Assembly: GCA_026388495.1 (NCBI GenBank)
Contig: JAPLJQ010000393.1
Coordinates: 1-5,301, forward strand
Length of the DNA: 5,301 nt
Source of the DNA: Deltaproteobacteria bacterium
GTDB taxonomy: Bacteria; Desulfobacterota; Syntrophia; Syntrophales; UBA2185
Direction of reading: 5' to 3'
Shown: positions 1 through 5,301 of the stretch, in pieces
How the letters are laid out: every line of letters starts with the position of its first letter
How positions within the stretch are numbered: position 1 is the first letter of the stretch
The notes under the pieces: generated by a model
Seen by the model: the letters and a program-made list of their open reading frames with translations, nothing else
What the model was told of the DNA's origin: nothing
The model's database searches: none
Translations under genes and position numbers: made by a program

Positions 1-136
1 AATCATTTTACTATCTCCTATCTTTAGTAGTTTAAAATATATCCCTCTGTCTTGTGTCTATATAATAACACATTTTATACTGAAAGTCAAGAACTATTTA
101 TTAAGTATTTGGAAGAAATTCATTTGCTACAAATCT
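1..136. other. AT-rich leader region, no gene recognised
   Basis: This stretch is much richer in A and T than the genes that follow. It contains a perfect TATAAT at 61-66, but no TTGACA-like box lies 16-18 bases upstream, so I do not call a promoter. The reading frame of the following gene stays open from base 2 with no stop, but it has no ATG, GTG or TTG before the TTG at 137. Its translation here is rich in Ile, Leu, Lys and Tyr, as expected of AT-rich non-coding DNA. No good hairpin, tRNA or repeat was seen. Confidence 0.5.
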
Positions 137-1177
137 TTGAACATCATCAGGCAAATCATCGGTCGGATGAATGGGTCCCTTATGACGGCGGGCAAGTATT
201 TCATTCCCATTCCGCAGACGGGTCAGGTTACCATTGACTGCGCCATGATTCCTGTTGCGGAGCTTGAAGACGGAAGCACCGTCCTTGTGGATTTTACTGA
301 CCGTGTCCCCGAATCACTGAAAAAAATGATCCAGACAAACTGGCAAAACTATCGTGTCGTCAAAGCGGGTGGCAATGACGGCATTATCAGCCTTCTTCAA
401 AAGATCATTAACGCCTCCAACACTTATACGATAACAAAGGAAACGAAACCTTTCTCCACAGGGAAACATCCAACCCTTCAGTTCATGCTTGACTGGATGA
501 TTTCAAAAAAGACCTCCGTAGAAGGTAAACCTTATCTGCAGGGTCTTGTTTTTGTGTCGGAAAATTCCCAACTCCTGCCGAGGGCAATGAACGTTTATGC
601 CGGGAAAAACGGCCTGATCATCACTGAAATCATGGATGGGCGGGGACTGGTAAGTGCACAGGAGTTGAAATATACTGTGCCGGACATACCCGTCATCACA
701 GGCACTTCAGCAAAAGACATGATCTATGCCCTTCTTTTAACTCTCGGCTATTCTCCTGTTAAAGATACGGAAGTCAGAATATTCGATTCCGCCAGGGATG
801 GTTTCAATCTGTCCATCATGGCAGACCTGCTCGTCAAAAAAGGTGACAGATACGTGATGATCCATTCAAAGCAACTTCCTCAGCAATTCATGGATAACCT
901 CAAAAACAGGGGCACAGACACGGCCTTTTGGGGAGAAGGCGAGAGCAGAAAATCGGTTATTGAGAAAATCCTACAAGTCATGAACATACCGTACACGTTC
1001 GATATGTTCTTGTTCTCAGAACCTGATAAGGCCAGTCGGCCAAGAGGCATCATCAGAATCCCTGCGTTTAAAATTGCGCGGGACAAGAGATCTCTGTATC
1101 TGATTGATTTTGATCTGGACGGGGACATCTACGGGCATCTTCATCATAAATGGGGGGTGGATCTCGTAAAATTTTGA
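137..1177 (+). CDS. Uncharacterised protein, possibly N-terminally shortened relative of LysM-associated envelope proteins
   Basis: This is a 346-residue protein if the TTG at 137 is used; ATG codons at 167 and 182 are in-frame alternatives and none has a good Shine-Dalgarno. I recognise no catalytic motif, signal peptide or membrane segment. Visible blocks are a beta-rich start (KYFIPIPQTGQ near residue 20), a hydrophobic strand followed by a helix (VLVDFTDRVPESLKKMI, about 49-65), a mixed alpha/beta middle, and a C-terminus with YLIDFDLDGDIYG near 321-333 and KWGVDLVKF at the end. The block layout resembles, from memory only, the region that follows LysM repeats in some deltaproteobacterial envelope proteins. 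If so, a signal peptide and LysM part are missing here. The 3' end overlaps the start of the tRNA thiolation gene, so the two are probably cotranscribed. It is clearly coding by length and codon pattern, but its function is unknown. Confidence 0.75.
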   Translation: MNIIRQIIGRMNGSLMTAGKYFIPIPQTGQVTIDCAMIPVAELEDGSTVLVDFTDRVPESLKKMIQTNWQNYRVVKAGGNDGIISLLQKIINASNTYTITKETKPFSTGKHPTLQFMLDWMISKKTSVEGKPYLQGLVFVSENSQLLPRAMNVYAGKNGLIITEIMDGRGLVSAQELKYTVPDIPVITGTSAKDMIYALLLTLGYSPVKDTEVRIFDSARDGFNLSIMADLLVKKGDRYVMIHSKQLPQQFMDNLKNRGTDTAFWGEGESRKSVIEKILQVMNIPYTFDMFLFSEPDKASRPRGIIRIPAFKIARDKRSLYLIDFDLDGDIYGHLHHKWGVDLVKF

Positions 1178-2151
1178 AAGTAAAGGCAATATCTCTCTTA
1201 TCAGGGGGCCTGGACAGCCTTCTTGCCACGAAGGTTATTCTGGAACAGGGAATCGAGGTTTTGGGGGTCACTTTTGAAACCCCCTTTTTTAGTGCCCGTA
1301 AGGCCCAACATGCGGCAGTCATGATCGGGATTTCCCTTCTAATCCAGGACATCACGGAAGAACTCCTTGAAATACTGAAGGCGCCCATATACGGATATGG
1401 GAAAAACATGAACCCCTGTATTGACTGTCATACCCTTATGCTGAATAAAGCAGGCAGAATCATGGAGGAGTCGGGAGCCGATTTTATTTTTACAGGTGAA
1501 GTGCTTGGCCAGCGCCCCATGTCTCAGAACAGGCAATCTCTCTATATTGTTGCGAAGAATTCGGGCTACGGAGAATATATATTGCGACCGTTGAGTGCAA
1601 AGTTTCTTACCGCAACAAAGCTGGAAACAGCGGGGAAGATCGACCGGGAAAAACTTCTGGACATTCAGGGGAGAGGCAGAAAGCACCAATTGGCACTGGC
1701 AAGGCATTATGGCATTACGGATTACTCGTCACCTGCGGGGGGATGTTTGCTGACAGATCCTCTTTTTTCCAAAAGGCTCAAAGATCTCTTTGATCATCAA
1801 AAAGATTTCAAATTAAGGGATGTGAACCTCCTGAAGTACGGCAGGCATTTTCGACCGAATACATCCGCCAAGGTGATTGTGGGGCGAAACAGTGTGGATA
1901 ACGAGTCCCTTTTGCGTTTATCCGAAGAAGGAGATACGGTCATCCATATGGCGAACTTCCCCGGGCCAACCGTACTTGTTCCGTACGAATGTGGTGATCA
2001 AACCCTCCTTCTTGCCGCATCTCTTTGTGCACTTTACAGCGATGCCCCAAACGACGTCGAGGTCGAGGCCACATGCAGGACAAGACATACTGTCAGACAT
2101 GAAAGGGTAAAAGCCGTTAACCGGGATGAAGTAGCAGGGCTGATCATTTGA
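1174..2151 (+). CDS. PP-loop tRNA thiolation enzyme (MnmA/ThiI-like 2- or 4-thiouridine synthase type) with C-terminal NFACT-R-like domain
   Basis: This is a predicted cytosolic ATP-dependent tRNA sulfur-transfer enzyme. I prefer the TTG at 1174, giving 325 residues, because family members begin just before KAISLLSGG and GGTGGATC lies upstream, though at a long 14-base spacing. ATG 1150 (333 residues) is possible but has no Shine-Dalgarno. Counting from TTG, the pyrophosphatase loop SGGLDS is at residues 10-15, where ATP adenylates the target uridine. A PCIDC motif gives Cys82 and Cys85, and GGCLLTDP gives Cys191. Two spaced cysteines plus a distant third match the set used for catalysis or for a [4Fe-4S] cluster in the TtuA/NcsA/MnmA group. 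From about residue 215 the sequence (AKVIVGRN, then DNESLL and NFPGPTVLV) resembles the NFACT-R (DUF814) RNA-binding domain. The start overlaps the stop of the upstream gene by four bases. Which uridine is modified cannot be read from the sequence, and full MnmA is ruled out by the different C-terminal half. Confidence 0.85.
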   Translation: MKVKAISLLSGGLDSLLATKVILEQGIEVLGVTFETPFFSARKAQHAAVMIGISLLIQDITEELLEILKAPIYGYGKNMNPCIDCHTLMLNKAGRIMEESGADFIFTGEVLGQRPMSQNRQSLYIVAKNSGYGEYILRPLSAKFLTATKLETAGKIDREKLLDIQGRGRKHQLALARHYGITDYSSPAGGCLLTDPLFSKRLKDLFDHQKDFKLRDVNLLKYGRHFRPNTSAKVIVGRNSVDNESLLRLSEEGDTVIHMANFPGPTVLVPYECGDQTLLLAASLCALYSDAPNDVEVEATCRTRHTVRHERVKAVNRDEVAGLII

Positions 2152-3750
2152 CTACCCATCCATCATGTGCTGCGGTCTCAATAAATCATCAACGGTCTTG
2201 ACAGGGTTAAAGGTCTCAGTAGGAACTTCCACAAAAATCGTGTTCCAGAAAGCCATGGCGCCATTCCATAAACCCGGGAGCTCCAGTGCCTTGAGTTCCT
2301 GTCCCTTTTCCGATTTCTTTGAAATATAAAAGGTGTTTCCATCAACAAATTCGTGAAGGTTGAACTTCTGAAACCGGTAATCCCTTACACCGCAGACAAG
2401 ATCGACAGGATTAAAATGAGTAGCTTGCACCCAGATCGCTTTTTGATCGGGAGAGTCTTGGTCAACCTGCGATTCTTCTATAATTTGCAGGGATTGCGTT
2501 CCCGTTACATTTTTATTATCCACCCAGAAAGGACCTCCGCCGGGTTCACCTTCATTCTGAACCATGCCGCATACCCGACTGGGGCGGTTGAGTTTGTCAA
2601 ACATGTACGCACATTTTTCTGCCAGCGGCAAGTGTTGAAACCATGGGGGGAAAATCATATAAAGTTTGCCGCCGCAGAAAGTCAGGATCTCTTTCACAAC
2701 ATCCTCATTGATTCTATCTGCCTCCAGGAGACGCAGATACCTGTAGACATCTTCCTGGAGCCTGATGAGATAGCCCCCCAGGACTTTCTTGTAACGCACT
2801 GTCGTAGGCTTTAATCTGTCGGGTACAACATTATCAATATTTTTCAAAAAGATGATATCCCCATCCAGGTCGTTCAAATTTTCCAGCAGTGACCCGTGCC
2901 CGCCGGGTCTGAAGACAAGGCGCCCCACGGGATCTCGAAATGGGCGGTTCTCCATATCCGCAGCGATAGTGTTTGTGTATGATCTCTGCGTGGACAGCGT
3001 CACATCGAGAGTCACCCCGTAATGGCTTTCATAATTATCTTTTATTCCTGATATGAAGCCGCTTACCGCCTCTTTATACTCTTCTGAAACGGTAAAATGG
3101 ATCCGGCAGACACGGCCGGTTTCCTGAGCATAGAGGATTGCCTCAACCAGGTGTTCTTCCAAGGCTGTACGGCTATCGTCATCCGGATACCGATGATATT
3201 TCAGGAGCGCTTTGGGAAGGTAGCCATAATTCAGTCCTTTTATCGTCAGGATATAGGTTAGAATATCCCTATGTCTTCCTGCTTTCAAAAGCCCTTCAAG
3301 ACTTTCCCCGTTACGCTTGATCGCATCATTTAAGTCATTATAAAAAGCATGAATTTTCAGGTTCTGCGCAAAGTTCTGTCTTGTTTCTAAGGAATCAAAG
3401 TCTCCCGTATCAAGAATTCTGAACCATTCCCGAAACATTCGACTCGCTGCTCCTGAGGCGGGAACGAATTTCACCATCCTGCCTTTTCGCATACCGTCTT
3501 CACACAAGGCAATTAACTCGGGCATATCTTCCTCGGTAAGAGCAACAATGCCATCGCCGAGGGTACAGGGCCTGTTCAAGCCGGCGGGACAGACCCCCTT
3601 TTCAAAGAGGTTAATCTGGGCAAGCACCTGTTGCAGTGTGAGTCCTTCTGCTTCGATCTGCCGGACATCTGCTTCTGAAAACATATCTCGACGCAAAGGA
3701 TGATCCCCCTTTGTTATGGTTCTGTGAGAACCTGGCATGATGAAGGTCAC
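2152..3750 (-). CDS. DUF4301 family protein, probable nucleotidyltransferase-like fold
   Basis: This 532-residue protein (from GTG 3750) matches the DUF4301 family, whose members are about 500 residues long and of unknown function. Conserved-looking blocks, counted from the GTG, are FVPASGAASRMF (95-106), FRPGGHGSLLENLNDL (280-295), KNIDNVVPD (303-311), NEGEPGGGPFWV (399-410), QIIEESQVD (422-430), HFNPVDLVCG (445-454) and VKTVDDLL (517-524). Their order (Gly/Ala-Ser-Arg loop, GGHG, then a VDN-like block) is reminiscent of UDP-N-acetylhexosamine pyrophosphorylases; that link is my inference. No signal peptide or membrane segment is seen, so it should be cytosolic. The start is doubtful. GTG 3750 has no Shine-Dalgarno and lies only 10 bases past a terminator hairpin. 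ATG 3684 (Met23, MFSEADVRQIEAEG) fits the usual family N-terminus better and would give 510 residues. The gene is convergent with the thiolation gene, the two stop codons abutting, so it has no terminator of its own in the gap. Confidence 0.85.
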   Translation of the reverse strand: MTFIMPGSHRTITKGDHPLRRDMFSEADVRQIEAEGLTLQQVLAQINLFEKGVCPAGLNRPCTLGDGIVALTEEDMPELIALCEDGMRKGRMVKFVPASGAASRMFREWFRILDTGDFDSLETRQNFAQNLKIHAFYNDLNDAIKRNGESLEGLLKAGRHRDILTYILTIKGLNYGYLPKALLKYHRYPDDDSRTALEEHLVEAILYAQETGRVCRIHFTVSEEYKEAVSGFISGIKDNYESHYGVTLDVTLSTQRSYTNTIAADMENRPFRDPVGRLVFRPGGHGSLLENLNDLDGDIIFLKNIDNVVPDRLKPTTVRYKKVLGGYLIRLQEDVYRYLRLLEADRINEDVVKEILTFCGGKLYMIFPPWFQHLPLAEKCAYMFDKLNRPSRVCGMVQNEGEPGGGPFWVDNKNVTGTQSLQIIEESQVDQDSPDQKAIWVQATHFNPVDLVCGVRDYRFQKFNLHEFVDGNTFYISKKSEKGQELKALELPGLWNGAMAFWNTIFVEVPTETFNPVKTVDDLLRPQHMMDG

Positions 3751-3759
3751 GCATCTAAT

Positions 3760-3788
3760 AAAAAGGCGCTTTTTTAAAGCACCTTTTT
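3760..3788 (-). terminator. Rho-independent terminator hairpin after the phosphatase/FHA genes
   Basis: Read on the minus strand, AAAAAGG-U-GCUUU (3788 to 3776) pairs with AAAGC-G-CCUUUUU (3772 to 3760) around an AAA loop. This gives 13 pairs including one U-G wobble, with U residues at the 3' end of the stem followed by AUU. It lies about 150 bases past the FHA stop codon and 10 bases before the longest possible DUF4301 start, so it should end transcription arriving from the FHA gene. On the plus strand the wobble becomes a C-A mismatch, so the hairpin is better on the minus strand. A second pairing, CGCUUUU (3795-3789) with AAAAGCG (3773-3767), would exclude it. Confidence 0.6.
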
Positions 3789-3842
3789 AAAAGCGTTTAA
3801 CGATAGATTTAAACCGGACAATTTATTTCTTTTTTATCTTTT

Positions 3843-3926
3843 TCACATCGCTTTTTTGAACCCGGTTTTTTCCCTCAGCAGCCGGGATATGTCTTTTTGC
3901 CTTCTTGTAACTTTTTCCCCTGACAT
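3843..3926 (-). CDS. Possible small basic protein downstream of the FHA gene (27 residues)
   Basis: An ATG at 3926 opens a 27-codon frame ending in TGA (3843-3845). The peptide begins MSGEKVTRRQKDISRLLREK and is strongly basic, with nine Lys/Arg against three acidic residues. A plausible helical stretch runs through QKDISRLLREK. AGAGGG, overlapping the FHA stop codon, sits nine bases before the ATG, a workable ribosome binding site. The ORF lies between the FHA stop and the terminator hairpin, so it would be on the same transcript. The region is A-rich on this strand, which yields Lys codons by chance, and I recognise no homologue. It may equally be 3' untranslated sequence. Confidence 0.25.
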   Translation of the reverse strand: MSGEKVTRRQKDISRLLREKTGFKKAM

Positions 3927-3935
3927 GACAAAAAG

Positions 3936-3941
3936 CCCTCT
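3936..3941 (-). promoter_or_regulatory. Candidate ribosome binding site for the small ORF
   Basis: AGAGGG on the minus strand overlaps the TAG stop of the FHA gene and stands nine bases before the ATG at 3926. It is the main support for translation of the small ORF, and is meaningful only if that ORF is real. Confidence 0.25.
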
Positions 3942-4641
3942 ATTCCTTGACGTAAAACTGCATCTTAAGTCCGCCTACCTCCACGACATCACCGTCTTTC
4001 ATATCATATCGGTGTTCGATTTCCTCGCCATTGACCTTGAGGGATTTGCCGCCTGAGGGTGTTATAAAATAACCTTCCTTTCTTCTGTTGACCAGGGCTG
4101 CCACCTTTGGAACAAAAAATCCCTTCAAGCGGATTCCTGCACTGTCATCCTTCCCGACCGTAGTGACCCTCTCTTTCAGGAGATAATCTTTTTTGTCGGA
4201 CGAACCCTCAATAATGATAAATCCACCGATGACATCCGGCTTTTCCTTATCAACGGAAGCAATGATCTTTTTTTGATCCCCTGGGGCGATCACCATAGTT
4301 TCATCCATCGAACGTCCCCGAACGGCAAAACTCTTTGTATCCGTGTCTCTGGTCTTGTCGGATATCACCTCCATGGTATGCACACCGATCAGAATGACAT
4401 CGCCATTGAATAATTCACTCTTGAATATTTTCTGCCCATTCACATAGGTCCCGTTCAAACTGTTCACATCCTCCACGAAGACGGAATCGCCCTCTTTGAG
4501 AATCTTAGCATGGTGGCCAGACACAGATTGATTATCAATCACAATATCATTCTCTTCTTTTCGCCCGATTGTCATGATGTCTTGATCAAGGGGTATCTCT
4601 TTGACCACGGCTTCTTTGAATTTAAGTAAAACCTTCGCCAT
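3940..4641 (-). CDS. FHA-domain protein with an intact N-terminal FHA domain and a degenerate second FHA repeat
   Basis: This 233-residue protein would bind phosphothreonine peptides and act as an adaptor in Ser/Thr kinase signalling. The N-terminal FHA domain (about 1-95) keeps the key residues: Gly26-Arg27, Ser41 and His44 in VSGHHA, Asn63 in LNGTYVNG, and a closing GDVILIG. A linker (about 96-138) contains SMDETMVIAPG, with Thr115 in a possible phosphorylation site. A second domain (about 139-233) has the same strand order but Gly163-Lys164 instead of Gly-Arg, and VPKVAAL where VSxxHAxI is expected, so phosphopeptide binding is probably lost. It still carries LKVNGEEI and GDVVEVGG. No signal peptide or membrane segment is seen. 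ATG 4641 is secure: AGGAGGT lies five bases upstream. The gene follows the PP2C phosphatase gene by three bases and is surely coexpressed with it. Confidence 0.93.
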   Translation of the reverse strand: MAKVLLKFKEAVVKEIPLDQDIMTIGRKEENDIVIDNQSVSGHHAKILKEGDSVFVEDVNSLNGTYVNGQKIFKSELFNGDVILIGVHTMEVISDKTRDTDTKSFAVRGRSMDETMVIAPGDQKKIIASVDKEKPDVIGGFIIIEGSSDKKDYLLKERVTTVGKDDSAGIRLKGFFVPKVAALVNRRKEGYFITPSGGKSLKVNGEEIEHRYDMKDGDVVEVGGLKMQFYVKE

Positions 4642-4644
4642 ACC

Positions 4645-5301
4645 TTACCTCCTGAACCATTCCCTGAAATTAAATAATAAAGAAAGCCAGCCTTTTTTCT
4701 TCCTTATATAACCTGTAATGACCGTTACATTATCCCGGCCGCCATTTTTATTAGCCATATCGATCAATTTTTCACATGCAGAAGCGGGATTATTCGTCGA
4801 AACAACGGTGGAAAGAATATCATCGTCGGAAACCATGGCACTGAGACCATCGCTACACAAGACCAGAATGTCCCCATCCGCGAGGGTAAGCTCATCAAAA
4901 TCGACCTCGACATTCGGAGCGATTCCGACAGCCCTGGTCAATATGTTTTTCATATCTGATTTCATCGCCTCTTCTTTGGTTATCAAGTCCCGCTTGACCT
5001 GCTCGTAAACAATGGAATGGTCATCCGTCAGTTGCTCGACGTCACCGGCTCTAATGAGATATGCCCTGCTGTCACCGACATGAGCTACGCTGAGGCTGTT
5101 CCCGTTGAGGAGAGCGGCGACTACGGTCGTTCCCATCCCCAGCAGCTTCGAATCACTCTTTGCCGCCTCATAGATGGCCATATTGGCAAGACGTATTGCC
5201 GAACCCATCCGGTTTGTTATTTCCGAGCAATCGTCACGGTATTGACCTACAATGGGAGCCTGACCTTCTTCCATGTTCTTAAAATAGTCCTTGATGACAT
5301 C
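4645..5301 (-). CDS. PP2C-family Ser/Thr protein phosphatase (partial, N-terminus beyond the right edge)
   Basis: This enzyme would remove phosphate from Ser/Thr residues using two metal ions (PPM/PP2C family). The frame is open through the right edge: nine codons, DVIKDYFKN, precede the internal ATG at 5274, so that Met is not the real start. About 30-50 N-terminal residues, with the first metal-binding Asp/Glu motif and the DGxG region, are outside the window. Counting from the ATG at 5274, visible motifs are GMGTT (46-50), VGDSRAYL with Asp68, DDHS (84-87), TRAVG (113-117), SDGLS with Asp142, and GGRDNVTVI with Asp181, all as expected for an active enzyme. After the domain a short basic-hydrophobic tail (KKKGWLSLLFNFREWFRR) might touch the membrane. 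The last codons and stop hold the FHA Shine-Dalgarno, so the two genes are translationally coupled. A cognate kinase is likely but not visible. Confidence 0.93.
   Translation of the reverse strand, partial: DVIKDYFKNMEEGQAPIVGQYRDDCSEITNRMGSAIRLANMAIYEAAKSDSKLLGMGTTVVAALLNGNSLSVAHVGDSRAYLIRAGDVEQLTDDHSIVYEQVKRDLITKEEAMKSDMKNILTRAVGIAPNVEVDFDELTLADGDILVLCSDGLSAMVSDDDILSTVVSTNNPASACEKLIDMANKNGGRDNVTVITGYIRKKKGWLSLLFNFREWFRR
4647..4653 (-). promoter_or_regulatory. Strong ribosome binding site of the FHA gene, inside the phosphatase 3' end
   Basis: AGGAGGT, a full Shine-Dalgarno match, is formed by the last two Arg codons (AGG AGG) of the phosphatase and the T of its TAA stop. It sits five bases before ATG 4641. 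This fixes the FHA start and implies translational coupling between phosphatase and adaptor. Confidence 0.85.

Noticed and set aside
61..66. TATAAT as a promoter -10 box
   Set aside because: The hexamer is perfect, but no -35-like sequence is found at 16-18 bases and no TG extension precedes it; AT-rich DNA gives such hits by chance.
52..237. 61-residue plus-strand frame in the leader
   Set aside because: It overlaps the longer gene in another frame, has a TTG start without a ribosome binding site, and its second half is the shifted reading of the main gene.
1068..1707. Minus-strand open frames of 113 and 122 residues opposite the first two genes
   Set aside because: They are antisense to the unknown gene and the thiolation gene, including its ATP loop and cysteine motif. 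Composition is Cys/Arg/Ser-rich and unlike a real protein.
2353..2814. 153-residue open frame on the plus strand opposite the DUF4301 gene
   Set aside because: It lies wholly antisense to a gene with clear conserved motifs, has no Shine-Dalgarno and shows no recognisable domain.
3861..3886. CCCGG/CCGGG inverted repeat as a terminator
   Set aside because: The stem is only five pairs with a 16-base loop and no T run follows on either strand.
3940..3942. TAG read as pyrrolysine
   Set aside because: The FHA domain ends naturally here and the following codons are low-complexity Lys-rich. No pyl gene is in view, and the other TAG stop (DUF4301) runs straight into the opposing gene.

Overview
The window holds five substantial protein-coding genes, one doubtful small ORF and a strong terminator-like hairpin. 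Base composition is moderate. The gene mix (a cell-envelope-like unknown protein, a PP-loop tRNA thiolation enzyme with an NFACT-R-like tail, a DUF4301 protein, and a PP2C/FHA signalling pair) suggests a Gram-negative anaerobe of the former Deltaproteobacteria (Desulfobacterota, Syntrophus-like). This placement is an inference from family knowledge; no marker gene is present.

Plus strand, 1-2151: about 136 AT-rich bases lead into an uncharacterised gene (137-1177) with no convincing ribosome binding site. Its family resemblance suggests it may lack an N-terminal part. It overlaps the next gene (1174-2151; alternative start 1150), a tRNA 2-thiouridylase/ThiI-type enzyme with an SGGLDS ATP loop, a three-cysteine set and a C-terminal NFACT-R-like domain.

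Minus strand, 2152-5301: the stop codon of the DUF4301 gene (2152-3750) directly abuts the stop of the thiolation gene, so the two are convergent with no spacer. Upstream of the DUF4301 gene, a 189-base spacer carries a hairpin terminator (3760-3788) and a possible 27-residue basic ORF (3843-3926). Next come an FHA-domain gene (3940-4641) and a PP2C-type Ser/Thr phosphatase gene (4645 to beyond the right edge). The phosphatase and FHA genes are tightly coupled: the FHA Shine-Dalgarno lies inside the last codons and stop of the phosphatase. They look like part of a Ser/Thr phosphorylation module whose kinase, if any, lies outside the window.

The points most worth a second look are: the DUF4301 protein as a divergent sugar-nucleotidyltransferase-like enzyme; the FHA protein with a second, apparently binding-dead FHA repeat and a GarA-like threonine in its linker; the three-Cys PP-loop/NFACT-R enzyme; and the terminator with a competing hairpin just ahead of DUF4301. 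I see no mobile element, CRISPR array, tRNA or rRNA, and no clear multi-gene novel system.
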